From NCBI RefSeq assembly GCF_043194295.1, contig NZ_JBAFVK010000013.1: DNA of 64,000 nt, one strand, 5' to 3'. The notes beneath the pieces are model-generated. The model ran no database searches. It was not told the DNA's origin and saw only the letters and a program-made list of their open reading frames with translations. The DNA comes from Xanthobacter autotrophicus. Lineage in GTDB: Bacteria; Pseudomonadota; Alphaproteobacteria; Rhizobiales; Xanthobacteraceae. This document shows positions 16,149 to 27,626 of the stretch, piece by piece (the stretch's first letter is position 1; each line of letters starts with the position of its first letter). The translations under genes were made by a program, and so were the position numbers.

Positions 16149-16433
16149 TCAGTAACGCGATTCCGACCGGCATTGAGCCAGTCGCACGGGTTCCTCCGGC
16201 AGCGGCGTGGGATCGTCCAGCGGCGGGCGCTCGGGGAAGGGCTCGCGGCGCGGCTGCCGGGACGGATCGTCTTCGGGAAGCGGCGGCAGGTCAGGGCCGG
16301 GAACCGGTGGCGCCGGGGGATCATCCACCGGGCGGGGCGGCAGGATAGGCGGCTCCGGCGCGCGACCGGGCTCAGGCACCGGCGCGATCGGCAAAATGGC
16401 CTCAGGCTGCGGCCGGGCTCGGGCAAACATCAT
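16149..16433 (-). CDS. Proline-rich small protein (hypothetical)
   Basis: A 94-residue protein of which about a third is proline, with many Pro-Glu, Pro-Pro and Asp-Pro pairs. There is no signal peptide, and a single cysteine sits near the C-terminus. An AAAGGAA ribosome site 7 bases before the ATG and an EcfG-type promoter further upstream support it as a real gene. Function unknown; it may be an intrinsically disordered stress protein. Confidence 0.6.
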   Translation of the reverse strand: MMFARARPQPEAILPIAPVPEPGRAPEPPILPPRPVDDPPAPPVPGPDLPPLPEDDPSRQPRREPFPERPPLDDPTPLPEEPVRLAQCRSESRY

Positions 16434-16457
16434 GCGGCGTTCCTTTCGTTGAAACGG

Positions 16458-16483
16458 AACGCGGCGTCGCGCCGGCCTGTTCC
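16458..16483 (-). promoter_or_regulatory. EcfG-type general stress promoter
   Basis: On the minus strand, GGAAC (16483-16479), a 17 bp spacer, and CGTT (16461-16458) match the EcfG (sigma-EcfG) consensus GGAAC-N16/17-CGTT of alphaproteobacteria. The proline-rich gene begins 25 bp downstream. The -35 element lies in the loop of the hairpin at 16467-16494. Confidence 0.6.
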
Positions 16484-16494
16484 GGCCGGCGCGA
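16467..16494 (-). terminator. Hairpin after the peptidoglycan-binding protein gene
   Basis: A perfect 11 bp inverted repeat TCGCGCCGGCC (16467-16477) / GGCCGGCGCGA (16484-16494) with a 6-base loop lies just beyond the stop of the peptidoglycan-binding protein gene on the minus strand. No U-tract follows. It overlaps the EcfG-type promoter of the next gene. Confidence 0.5.
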
Positions 16495-16514
16495 AATGGT
16501 CCAGATCTATCGGT

Positions 16515-17027
16515 TCAGGAGAAGAACTCGGTGATGGACTGCCAGATGCTCTTCTTCGGCGCGCCAGCCACGGAGGCTTCCGCCGCCTTGGCGTCGGCGG
16601 AGATGGTGCCGGCCTGCGACTTCGCCACCGCCTCAGGAGTGAAGATGGAGGCGAAAACCTCGATCTTGGCGAGGGTCACCGGACCGGCCATGCCATCCGC
16701 TTCCAGCCCGCTCTTGGCCTGGAAAGCTTCCACGGCCTTGGCGGTGCCGGGCCCGTAGGCGCCGTCTGCGGCGATGCCGAGAGCGGTCTGGAGCTTCTTC
16801 ACCGTCTCGCCCTTGCTGCCCTGGGTGAGCAGGATGAGCTCCGGCAGGCCGAGGGCGGCGAAGGTGTCCGGCCCCGCGATGCCGTCGGCGGAAAGGCCAT
16901 GCTTCGTCTGGTAGGCCTTCAGGGCCTCTTCCGTTCCCGGGCCGAACTTGCCGTCGGCGGCGACGCCGAGCTTGGCCTGAAGGATCTTCACCGGCTCACC
17001 GGAGAGCCCACGCTTCAGAAGTGCCAT
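16515..17027 (-). CDS. Peptidoglycan-binding domain protein
   Basis: A 170-residue protein with two tandem PG_binding_1 (three-helix) domains. The first reads PVKILQAKLGVAADGKFGPG...DTFAAL and the second TVKKLQTALGIAADGAYGPG...VTLAKI. Each has the typical LQ...DG.FGP.T pattern that binds cell-wall peptidoglycan. There is no catalytic domain and no evident signal peptide at the chosen start (17027). The upstream extension in the same frame is rejected because the domain begins directly after MALLKRGLSGEP. The C-terminal 60 residues are Ala/Lys-rich and end in a Trp/Phe-containing helix. Role unknown. Confidence 0.85.
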   Translation of the reverse strand: MALLKRGLSGEPVKILQAKLGVAADGKFGPGTEEALKAYQTKHGLSADGIAGPDTFAALGLPELILLTQGSKGETVKKLQTALGIAADGAYGPGTAKAVEAFQAKSGLEADGMAGPVTLAKIEVFASIFTPEAVAKSQAGTISADAKAAEASVAGAPKKSIWQSITEFFS

Positions 17028-17344
17028 GTTTGAATGTCCCGTTGTCAGGAGGAGGAAGGCCGACAGCCTGAATATAGGCGTCAAGCGTGACAACGGCACA
17101 GGTGCAAAAAGGTGCCCGGAAAAGAAAAATGCCGGGCCCGGTGAGGGACCCGGCAAGTATCGCCGCAGAGCGGCGAACCTTCCAGAGGGGAACAGCTGAG
17201 GCACCGCACAAGGTGCAATCAGCGCATCCCCAAGATGCTCGACTCTTAGGCAGTTTGCAACGGATACTGACCGCATATCAGGCATGTGCCCAGCGCTTAG
17301 CTGGCATGCCGCCCCGCTACCAATTTACCGTCACACGTCATAAA
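17028..17344. other. Intergenic region between two minus-strand genes
   Basis: This 317 bp region holds the intrinsic terminator of the LysR gene (17120-17154) and no supported gene. The open frame running through it is a continuation of the peptidoglycan-binding protein frame upstream of its true start. Confidence 0.5.
17120..17154 (-). terminator. Intrinsic terminator of the LysR-family gene
   Basis: On the minus strand a GCCGGG/CCCGGC stem (17154-17149 and 17136-17131, extended by two further pairs) is followed at once by an ATTTTTCTTTT tract. This is a standard Rho-independent terminator, 190 bp beyond the LysR stop codon. Confidence 0.75.
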
Positions 17345-18235
17345 TCAGTAATTCCACCGCTGTGCCTTGGAGATGAGGAAGTCTCGGAAGACCTGAATCC
17401 GGGCCACCGAGCGCATTTCCTGCGCATAGGTGAAGTATGCCTCAAGTTTGGGCGTTTCCCGATCGGTGAAGAGTTGCACCAGGGACGAGGCATCGTCAGA
17501 AAGATAATCGGGCAGCGTTCCGATGCCGACGCCCCGCTCCACCGCGCGCTTCAGGCCCAGCACGCTGTTCACCTCGAAAGCAGGCACCCGCGGCGTGGAA
17601 CCGTCGCGCCCGGCATGCTCCAGCCAGTTCAGCCCCTGGAAATAGGGCGGGATCGGCCCGCCCAGCAACAGGATGCGGTGCTTGTCCAACTCCTCGATGG
17701 AGCGCGGATGACCGTGGCGCTTGAGATAGTCGGCCGAGGCATAGGCGTGGAAATTCACCGTGAAAAGCTTGCGCTGCACCAGGTCCGGCTGCACCGGCTG
17801 GCGCATGCGTATGGCCACGTCCGCCTCGCGCATGGCGAGGTCCAGCTCCTCGTCGGTGAGGATGAGCTGGATGCGGATGTCCGGGAACAAGTCCACGAAC
17901 TCGCCCACCCGCGCCGTCAGCCAATGGGTGCCGAGCCCCACCGTGGTGGTGACGCGCAGTTCGCCATTGGGCTTCTCGCGGCTGTCGGTGAGCTGGGCGC
18001 GGGCCGATTCCAGTTTCAGGAACACCTCGTGGGCGGTCCGGTACAAAAGCTCGCCCTGCTCGGTGAGGATCAGCCCCCGCGCATGGCGGTGGAACAGGGG
18101 GACTTTCAGCTCCGTCTCCAGGGCTGAGACCTGCCGGCTCACGGCCGACTGGGAGAGGCCGAGCGTCTCACCCGCATGGGTGAACGAGCCGGCTTCGGCG
18201 GCAACGTGGAAGACCTTAAGCTTGTCCCAATCCAT
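17345..18235 (-). CDS. LysR-family transcriptional regulator next to trxB
   Basis: A 296-residue LysR regulator. The helix-turn-helix (about 1-60) is MDWDKLKVFHVAAEAGSFTH then LGLSQSAVSRQVSALE. The substrate-binding domain follows from about residue 85 (ELRVTTTVGLGTHWLT), with GVGIGTLPDYL near the C-terminus. The start at 18235 gives the usual MDWDKL N-terminus; 26 extra residues upstream are not credible. A LysR gene beside trxB on the same strand is a common arrangement in Hyphomicrobiales. The spacing (231 bp after trxB) suggests it may have its own promoter. Effector unknown. Confidence 0.93.
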   Translation of the reverse strand: MDWDKLKVFHVAAEAGSFTHAGETLGLSQSAVSRQVSALETELKVPLFHRHARGLILTEQGELLYRTAHEVFLKLESARAQLTDSREKPNGELRVTTTVGLGTHWLTARVGEFVDLFPDIRIQLILTDEELDLAMREADVAIRMRQPVQPDLVQRKLFTVNFHAYASADYLKRHGHPRSIEELDKHRILLLGGPIPPYFQGLNWLEHAGRDGSTPRVPAFEVNSVLGLKRAVERGVGIGTLPDYLSDDASSLVQLFTDRETPKLEAYFTYAQEMRSVARIQVFRDFLISKAQRWNY

Positions 18236-18466
18236 CAGGCCCGAGCCCCTCTCACCCTTCGAAGAGAGCCGGATGAAGCCGTTCGACGGTCCCGCACGGT
18301 CGTCGACAGGCATCCGGCCCTCGCGTCACCGGCCCGAACGGGGCCGGAAAGCGGCGCTGTATTCAATCGGTTCGATCCGGATGCCCGAACGGCCGCCCAG
18401 CCGCGCAATTGCTCCGCCAATTCGAACCGGGATCGCCGCGTGACGCCGGCGCGGGCGAGGGATGGC

Positions 18467-19429
18467 CTATTCGGCCGCCTTCGCCACGCCCTGGTGGGCC
18501 AAGAAGCGCTCCGCCTCGAGGGCGGCCATGCAGCCACGGCCCGCGGCGGTGACGGCCTGACGATAGACGTCGTCCGCCACGTCGCCGGCCGCGAACACGC
18601 CCGGCACCGACGTTGCCGTCGAATCGGGCGCGGTCCAAACATAGCCGCTCTCCTTGAGCTTCAGCTGGTCTTTTACCAGCTCTGTGGCAGGTGCATGGCC
18701 GATGGCGATAAATATGCCGTCAGCGGGTAGCTCGGTGAGGGCACCGGTGCGCACATCCCTCAGGCGCGCGCCGGTGACTTTGGCGAAGGGGTCATCCTGG
18801 CCCACCACTTCGGCGAGTTCCGCGTTCCACACCACCTTGACCTTGGGATTGGCGAACAGCCGCTCTTGCAGGATTCGCTCGGAGCGGAAGCTGTCGCGGC
18901 GATGCACGACGGTGACGTTGGAGGCGAAATTGGTGAGGAAGAGCGCCTCTTCCACGGCGGTGTTGCCGCCGCCCACCACCACCACGTCCTTGCCGCGGTA
19001 GAAGAAGCCGTCGCAGGTGGCGCAGGCCGAAACGCCGGAGCCGCGATAGGCCGCCTCCGATTCAAGGCCCAGCCAGCGTGCCTGGGCGCCGGTGGCCAGG
19101 ATCACCACATCCGCAACATAGGTGTCGCCCGATTCGGTCACCATGCGGAACGGCCGGTGCGACAGATCGAGGCTCGCCACGTGGTCGGTGACGATCTTCG
19201 TGCCCACGTGCTCGGCCTGGGCGCGCATCTGCTCCATCAGCCAGGGACCCTGGATGGGGTCGGCGAAGCCGGGATAGTTCTCCACGTCGGTGGTGATGGT
19301 GAGCTGGCCGCCGGGCTGGATGCCCTCGAACAGAACCGGCTCCAGCATTGCACGCGCTGCATAGATGGCCGCGGTGTAGCCAGCCGGCCCCGAGCCGATG
19401 ATGACGACCTTGACGGTGTGGGCAGTCAT
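18467..19429 (-). CDS. trxB: Thioredoxin-disulfide reductase
   Basis: A 320-residue FAD/NADPH enzyme that reduces thioredoxin in the cytoplasm. The N-terminal FAD-binding motif is GSGPAGYTAAIYAARA, the redox-active pair is Cys136-A-T-Cys139 (SACATCDGFF), the NADPH-binding motif is GGGNTAVEEALFL, and the C-terminal FAD motif is GDVADDVYRQAVTAAGRGC. Length and motifs match the low-molecular-weight TrxB family closely. It is divergently transcribed from the Lrp-family gene. Confidence 0.97.
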   Translation of the reverse strand: MTAHTVKVVIIGSGPAGYTAAIYAARAMLEPVLFEGIQPGGQLTITTDVENYPGFADPIQGPWLMEQMRAQAEHVGTKIVTDHVASLDLSHRPFRMVTESGDTYVADVVILATGAQARWLGLESEAAYRGSGVSACATCDGFFYRGKDVVVVGGGNTAVEEALFLTNFASNVTVVHRRDSFRSERILQERLFANPKVKVVWNAELAEVVGQDDPFAKVTGARLRDVRTGALTELPADGIFIAIGHAPATELVKDQLKLKESGYVWTAPDSTATSVPGVFAAGDVADDVYRQAVTAAGRGCMAALEAERFLAHQGVAKAAE

Positions 19430-19751
19430 GAGTGTCCCCGAAATCCGTGCGGTGCCGCGGCAGCTGTGGAGCGTCGACAGCCCCGGGGGCCGGCGCTCCT
19501 GGCCGCAGCGTGAGCTATGCTCGAATGTAGGGGCTCCCCCCCAAGCTCACAAGGCTGGGCGGAGCCCCGCGACGACGACGCACGCCCCTGCGCTGCGCCA
19601 TCCACGGAAAGCATGCGCGCACAGCGTTCGGCGCCGGCCGGACCACGGGCTCCGCGACGCTTTGAACCGCGACAGCGGCGCAAGATTATTTCGTTGCGTT
19701 GCCACAAGCGCGCACTAAGGTGCCGTGACTTTACCCGTGGGGAGTTGTGCC
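19430..19751. other. Divergent promoter region trxB / Lrp
   Basis: A 322 bp region with no supported gene. Toward the Lrp gene, TTGAAC (19662-19667), a 16 bp spacer and GATTAT (19684-19689) form a plausible housekeeping promoter. I see no clear operator. Confidence 0.4.
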
Positions 19752-20237
19752 TTGACCGTTCGCCTTGATGCAGTCGACTGGAAGATTCTCGACGAACTGC
19801 AGCGGGATGGGCGCATGACCAATGTGGAGCTGTCCCGTCGCGTCGGCATTTCCGCCCCGCCCTGCCTGCGCCGCGTGCGCGCGCTGGAAGAGGCCGGCAT
19901 CATCGAGGGCTACCGCGCCCTGCTCGACGAGAAGAGCCTGGGCTATGACCTCATGGCCTTCGCCATGGTGCATCTCATCAGCCAGGCCGAGGTGGACCTC
20001 GACGCCTTCCAGGAGATGATCGCCCATTGGCCGCAGGTGCGCAGCGCCTGGATGCTCTCCGGCGATGTGGACTTCCTGATGCTGTGCGTGACCCCTGACC
20101 TGCGCAGCTTCCAGAACCTGGTGCTGGACATCACCGCCGCGCCCAACGTGCGCAACGTGAAAACCGCCCTCACCCTGAAGCAATCCAAGAACGCCCCGGT
20201 GGTACCGCTGGAAGCCGGCCTGCCAAAAGGCGCCTGA
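19752..20237 (+). CDS. Lrp/AsnC-family transcriptional regulator
   Basis: A 161-residue regulator. The N-terminal winged helix-turn-helix reads LDAVDWKILDELQRDGRMTN then LSRRVGISAPPCLRRVRALEEAGII. The C-terminal RAM (ligand-binding, oligomerising) domain follows, ending with a conserved KTALTLKQSK. Such proteins sense amino acids. I prefer the TTG at 19752, since GGGGAG lies 7 bases before it and the resulting N-terminus MTVRLDAVDWKIL is typical; a GTG at 19725 would add nine residues. Confidence 0.93.
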   Translation: MTVRLDAVDWKILDELQRDGRMTNVELSRRVGISAPPCLRRVRALEEAGIIEGYRALLDEKSLGYDLMAFAMVHLISQAEVDLDAFQEMIAHWPQVRSAWMLSGDVDFLMLCVTPDLRSFQNLVLDITAAPNVRNVKTALTLKQSKNAPVVPLEAGLPKGA

Positions 20238-20263
20238 TACGGCCCGTTCCGAAGCGTATGCGG

Positions 20264-20287
20264 CCCTCCCCCGCGTGCGGGAGAGGG
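20264..20287. terminator. Palindrome between convergent Lrp and greA genes
   Basis: CCCTCCCCCGC (20264-20274) and GCGGGAGAGGG (20277-20287) form a hairpin with a single mismatch and a 2-base gap. It lies between two converging genes and belongs to the same CTCCCCCGC..GCGGGGGAG repeat type seen at 54432-54455. It may act as a bidirectional terminator. Confidence 0.5.
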
Positions 20288-20304
20288 CGCAAAGGCAATA
20301 AGGC

Positions 20305-20778
20305 TCAGGCCCAGCGCACCGCCACGATCTCGAAGGACCGCGCGCCCTTGGGCGTGACCACCTCCACCGAGGCGCCCTTCTTCTTGCCGATGAGCGCGCG
20401 GGCCACGGGCGAGGAGATGGAGATGCGGCCGGCCTTGGCGTCGGCTTCGCTGTCGCCGACGATCTGCCAGACCTTCTCGTCCTCCGTGTCCTCGTCGACG
20501 AGGGTCACGGTGGCGCCGAACATCACGACGTCTCCGGACAGCTTGGACACATCGATCACCTCGGCCCGGGACAGCTTGTCCTCGAGATCGGCGACGCGCC
20601 CCTCGTTCAGCGACTGCTGCTCCTTGGCAGCGTGATACTCCGCGTTTTCCGAGAGGTCGCCATGGGCGCGGGCCTCGGAAATGGCGGCGATGATGCGCGG
20701 GCGCTCAACCTGCTGGCGCTGCTTCAACTCTTGCGCGAGGGCGGCGTAACCCGCCGCCGTCATGGGAATCTTCTCCAT
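20305..20778 (-). CDS. greA: Transcription elongation factor GreA
   Basis: A 157-residue GreA. The N-terminal coiled coil begins MEKIPMTAAGYAALAQELKQRQQVERPRI and carries the catalytic-loop acidic pair in SEARAHGDLSENAEYHAAKEQQ. The C-terminal FKBP-like domain ends with SPVARALIGKKKGASVEVVTPKGARSFEIV. GreA stimulates RNA cleavage by backtracked RNA polymerase. The start at 20778 has AAGGA just upstream. It lies downstream of carB on the same strand, as in many related genomes. Confidence 0.97.
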   Translation of the reverse strand: MEKIPMTAAGYAALAQELKQRQQVERPRIIAAISEARAHGDLSENAEYHAAKEQQSLNEGRVADLEDKLSRAEVIDVSKLSGDVVMFGATVTLVDEDTEDEKVWQIVGDSEADAKAGRISISSPVARALIGKKKGASVEVVTPKGARSFEIVAVRWA

Positions 20779-21072
20779 GGGTCCTTCTTCAGACCTCCTG
20801 AAACAGGTCACTGCGCCGGACACCCCTGGAGAGGGCGCATCCGGCGCAAGAAAAGAAAGCCGCACCGCGCGGCGTTTGCCCACGGTTGCGGCGGCTGCCC
20901 CCGCCCGGCGGCAAAACTCCCGACGGCAAACGCCCGACGGAAGCCGCATGGCGGCGAAGGCTCCGCCCACCCGGCGCGGATGCGCAGGGCAGGCACGACG
21001 AAAACGCCCGTGGAGGCAAAAAGCCCAGGGACAAACCCGGGCCCACGCGCGCCGCGACCAGCAGACGCAGAA

Positions 21073-24435
<3,363 letters not shown>

Positions 24436-24791
24436 TTCTGTCTGGCGCTCTCCACCGTCGCCGCCCGCTCCCGGGTAGACACGGGGGCGGACCGCGGGAT
24501 CCGTTTCGTCGATGCTTCCGGGCAGGGCTGCCTCAGGGGCACTCGCGCCTTTCCGATCGCGCTCCGGGCGCAAAAAAAGGGCCGCGGGTCACGCGCCCCC
24601 CGAAAGGATCGAGCACCGCCCCGGACAGTCCCGGAAGCGTGCGCGCATGGGGGCGGAGGAAGTGCGAGGAGGTCACACCTCGGGAATTCTCTTTCACCCT
24701 GCGCGCTGATGGGCTTCCTTAGACCATAATTTGCGGCGACGGAAGCCATGACGCCGACGTTGACGGCTCACTTCCGCCGGAGACAGACGCG
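24436..24791. other. Divergent intergenic region carB / GtrA gene
   Basis: About 356 bp without a supported gene or a clear regulatory motif. It contains a short A-run (24572-24578). I see nothing else to report. Confidence 0.35.
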
Positions 24792-25226
24792 GTGCCAACC
24801 ACCTTCGCCGAACTGGTCGTCAGATACCGCGCCCTCATCCGGCAGATCGCCACCTTCGTGGGCGTGGGCCTCACCGCCACCGCCGCCCATTTCGCGGCGC
24901 TGACGGTGCTGGTGGAAAACGGCCTCACCGGCCCGGTGGCGGGCTCCGGCGTCGGCTTCGTGGTGGGCGGGATCGTCTCCTACAGCCTCAACCGCCGCTT
25001 CACTTTCGAATCCACCCGCTCCCATGCGGGGGCGGTGCCGCGCTTCATGGTGGTGGCGGGGGTGGCCTTCGTGCTGAACGGCCTCATCATGGGCCTGCTG
25101 GTGCACGAGCTGGGGATTTATTACCTTTTGGCCCAGTCCATCACGACCGGCATCACCATGCTGTGGACCTTCTCCGGCTATCGCGTGTGGGCCTTCGCCC
25201 ACCGCACCGGCGCCCGGCAGGCCTGA
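24792..25226 (+). CDS. GtrA family membrane protein
   Basis: A 144-residue protein with four transmembrane helices and the GtrA pattern: FVGVGLTATAAHFAALTVLVE, then GFVVGGIVSYSLNRRFTFES between helices two and three, and a final WTFSGYRVWAFAH. GtrA proteins help move polyprenyl-linked sugars across the inner membrane or bind lipid-linked glycosyl donors. No glycosyltransferase gene is adjacent. The GTG start is supported by GGAGA upstream. Confidence 0.85.
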   Translation: MPTTFAELVVRYRALIRQIATFVGVGLTATAAHFAALTVLVENGLTGPVAGSGVGFVVGGIVSYSLNRRFTFESTRSHAGAVPRFMVVAGVAFVLNGLIMGLLVHELGIYYLLAQSITTGITMLWTFSGYRVWAFAHRTGARQA

Positions 25227-25240
25227 GCGGGGCCGATCGG

Positions 25241-25972
25241 CTACCGGTAGTTCACCCAGAACACACCCACGGTGGGGGCGGCCGCCCGCAGCGTCGCATC
25301 GCTGGAGGCAATGCTCCGGGGGCCGGACAGCCGCGCAGTGGACTGGTCCGAGGCGGTGGCCGAAAGCGCCAGCTGCACGCCGAGGGTGCAGCCGCCGCCC
25401 AGGTTACCCAGCCGTCCGCCGCGCCAGTCCGCCACCACGCCGCCGCCATTGCCACCGAAGCCCTGCACCCGGAACGGCTTGCCGTTGGCCTTCTCCAGAT
25501 CCGCGAGGGTGGAGCCGATGGCGATGCCGTTCACGCTCCAGGCGGAGGATTCGGTGAAGGCCACCCGGCGCGGGTTCACCATGTCGATGGCGTCCTTCCA
25601 GGCGATCTCAAGGCTCAGCGCCGGATCGTTGGGCAGGAGCACGAGGCCGGGCGAGGTGCTGCCGTCGGGGGAGATGATGTTGCCGGTCACCACATTGGCC
25701 TGGCCGAAATCGGCGGCGATGTTGACGGCGCTGGTGTTGGGCGCGAACGGGCCGGCGCACTGGAACTGGCGCGGACCGGCGGTGGGCCGTGGGATGTTGA
25801 CCACCGTCTCCGAATAGTCGCCGAACGCGTCGGACTGCTTCACCACCCCGGTGCCCCAGCTGTCCGGATTGCCCTGGCAGGCCGCAAGGAGCAGGGCCGA
25901 GGCAAGGACCACGGCTGCGGCGGGACGGGTGCCGGGAGCGGCAGGACGAGCAAAGGGGCGACGCTGGGCCAT
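25241..25972 (-). CDS. Lipoprotein (hypothetical)
   Basis: A 243-residue protein with a lipoprotein signal peptide: a hydrophobic stretch VVLASALLLAAC with the lipobox cysteine at residue 32. The mature protein is Gly/Asn/Ser-rich, with a segment like WSVNGIAIGSTLADLEKANGKPF that resembles small calcium- or ligand-free beta domains, and it ends in an aromatic motif. I do not recognise a named family. It converges with the GtrA gene (15 bp gap). Confidence 0.75.
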   Translation of the reverse strand: MAQRRPFARPAAPGTRPAAAVVLASALLLAACQGNPDSWGTGVVKQSDAFGDYSETVVNIPRPTAGPRQFQCAGPFAPNTSAVNIAADFGQANVVTGNIISPDGSTSPGLVLLPNDPALSLEIAWKDAIDMVNPRRVAFTESSAWSVNGIAIGSTLADLEKANGKPFRVQGFGGNGGGVVADWRGGRLGNLGGGCTLGVQLALSATASDQSTARLSGPRSIASSDATLRAAAPTVGVFWVNYR

Positions 25973-26070
25973 GGCTGCCTTCTAGACGGGACGAGGAGCG
26001 GCTGGTTGTCCCCGGCCTGCCGCGGTGCCGCCGCGTAAAACGCCAAGGATCGTCCGTGCCAAAGGCCCTT

Positions 26071-26125
26071 CTTAGAGCGTTTTCGAGCCAAGGGGATACC
26101 GGCTCACGTGAAGAAATCGCGCCGA
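26071..26125. repeat. Copy of an interspersed alphaproteobacterial repeat
   Basis: The sequence CTTAGAGCGTTTTCGAGC, followed by GGGGATACCGGCTCACG and TGAAGAAATCGCG, resembles a short imperfect palindromic repeat found in many intergenic regions of Hyphomicrobiales genomes. It lies between two minus-strand genes. Identification is from memory of that repeat family. Confidence 0.4.
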
Positions 26126-26235
26126 CGCGCACCTGCTGCGCACCGTCCGGGCGCCGGCGAGAAGAAAAAACCCTTTGAATTACTGCTTGTTGTCCGGTGA
26201 CGAAGCCATAATGGGCCGTCGGCGCGCCGGCCGCT

Positions 26236-26796
26236 TCACTCCGCCAGTTCGCGCGTCAGACAGTTCCACCACGCCTCGACCTCGCGCAGGCTGGCCGGCG
26301 CGATCTGGGCGAGATCGCCGACAAAGCCGTCCCACTGGTCGCGCACCGTTGGGGAAACCGAGGTGAGCACGCAGATTTCCGCCGCCACCGCCGCGTGGAA
26401 GGCGCTGGTGAGGCCGCGTCCCTCCGCCTCCTGACGGCCGAACTTGGAGAGGATGACCACCGTGTCGGAGAGGTCGCCGCCCTCGTCAAGGCGCGCGGCG
26501 ATGGCCCGCTCCACGCCGGCGGAGGCGGCCGCGAGCCCGGCTGGGTCAAGGCTGCACCCGGACGCGCCGGGGCCGAGATTCTGGTGCAGGCGGTTGGTCT
26601 CGCCGGAGACGAGGTCGAGCAAAAGCACGTCCTCATGGGCGCAGCCGGGGGGCAGATGCTCCACCACGCCCAGGATGCGCACGCCGGACGCACGCAGCCC
26701 GTCGGCAGCCTCAATGAGGAGGGACTGGATCTTTTCCCGGTCCGCCCCCTGCAAGGCGAGGATCATCGCGCGCTCAGCCGCCATCCCCAGATCCAT
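26236..26796 (-). CDS. DUF2478 protein
   Basis: A 186-residue protein of the DUF2478 family, related to the THEP1-like nucleotide-binding fold. Characteristic stretches are DVLLLDLVSGE, LGPGASGCSLDPAGLAAASAGVERAI and VVILSKFGRQEAEGRGL. In other alphaproteobacteria this family often lies near molybdenum uptake or molybdoenzyme genes; none is next to it here, though msrP lies 12 kb away. Three TATATCAT repeats precede it. Biochemical role unknown. Confidence 0.8.
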   Translation of the reverse strand: MDLGMAAERAMILALQGADREKIQSLLIEAADGLRASGVRILGVVEHLPPGCAHEDVLLLDLVSGETNRLHQNLGPGASGCSLDPAGLAAASAGVERAIAARLDEGGDLSDTVVILSKFGRQEAEGRGLTSAFHAAVAAEICVLTSVSPTVRDQWDGFVGDLAQIAPASLREVEAWWNCLTRELAE

Positions 26797-27096
26797 TCCT
26801 GCGGTCCACCTTCGCGGGACCTTATATCATCAGCATCGGTCGTTGACCGACGCCCAGTGGGTACGCTCGAGTGCCGCAGAGGCTCGAGCGATGGCCCGTG
26901 CGTCAAGCTCACAGACCATCGAACTTATATCATCAGCCGCACCTCCCGCGAGGCCGCCAAAGCTATATCATGACCAGCATAACACAGGTCGCAGCGTGGG
27001 AAACGGGTCACATCTTCGCGCAGTCCGTCCCACCGCTGCCACGACTTTCTATTATGCGCACGGCTTCGGGACTTTCAGCCGTGGATGTGAACCCTC
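26797..27096. other. Divergent region with repeated CTTATATCATCAGC elements
   Basis: The region between the DUF2478 and DUF930 genes carries CTTATATCATCAGC exactly at 26821-26834 and 26924-26937, and a related CTATATCATGACCAGC beginning at 26963. Immediately after the first copy is the inverted repeat TCGGTC/GACCGA (26836-26850). No gene is supported. Confidence 0.5.
26821..26971. promoter_or_regulatory. Three TATATCAT-type repeats, possible operator
   Basis: Two perfect 14-mers (CTTATATCATCAGC) 103 bp apart and a third partial copy 39 bp further. They are AT-rich islands in a GC-rich region upstream of the DUF2478 gene. The pattern recalls metal or oxyanion regulators such as ModE that bind TATAT-containing sites, but the match to any consensus is loose. 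Confidence 0.4.
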
Positions 27097-27594
27097 GTGA
27101 AGCGCCTATTGCCAACGCTCCTCTTGCCAACGCTCCTCTTGCCGACGCTGCTTTTGCCAGCCTTCGTTACCCTGTCGCTCGCCGCCCTCCCGGCGACAGC
27201 CGAGGCGGCGCACAAGCACGCCCATACCAAAAAGAGCCATTCCCACACTGCCCAGCCCGACAACGGCCAGCCGAATCGGGACGCGGCGATGCTGCATGTG
27301 GACCTTCCCACCCGCATCGAGCAGCGTTGCAACGCCCGCGCCATGGGCACGGTGGGGCGCGAGCATGCCGACATGCAGCCCGAGGAAACCGTGGCCTATG
27401 CCTTCGCCGACCCGCAGTTGGGGGAGGCCTCCATCAGCGCGCCGGGGGCCGCCATCCGCAGCCATGGGCACTGGTACCACCTCTCCTACACCTGCCACAC
27501 CAGCGCCGACGGCATGGACGTGGACACCTTCAGCTACACCCTTGGCGCCGAGGTGCCCCGTGACGACTGGTCGGCGCACTCGCTGGTGCCGTAG
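27097..27594 (+). CDS. DUF930 family secreted protein
   Basis: A 165-residue exported protein. The signal peptide is unusual: three tandem LLPTL units precede a further hydrophobic stretch and a ATAEAA cleavage-type site. The mature part has a His/Lys-rich segment and then the DUF930 pattern LPTRIEQRCNARAMG, EETVAYAF, HWYHLSYTCHTSADGMDV, with two or three conserved cysteines. This family is restricted mainly to alphaproteobacteria and has no known function. GTG start at 27097. Confidence 0.8.
   Translation: MKRLLPTLLLPTLLLPTLLLPAFVTLSLAALPATAEAAHKHAHTKKSHSHTAQPDNGQPNRDAAMLHVDLPTRIEQRCNARAMGTVGREHADMQPEETVAYAFADPQLGEASISAPGAAIRSHGHWYHLSYTCHTSADGMDVDTFSYTLGAEVPRDDWSAHSLVP
27109..27155 (+). repeat. 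15-bp tandem repeat in the DUF930 signal peptide
   Basis: Three copies of a 15-mer (TTGCCAACGCTCCTC type; the third has two changes) run in frame through the signal peptide, encoding repeated LPTLL. Copy-number change would alter the length of the hydrophobic core without breaking the frame. Confidence 0.7.
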
Positions 27595-27626
27595 GGTTTT
27601 CGGTCTTGAATGGCCGCAACGAACCC

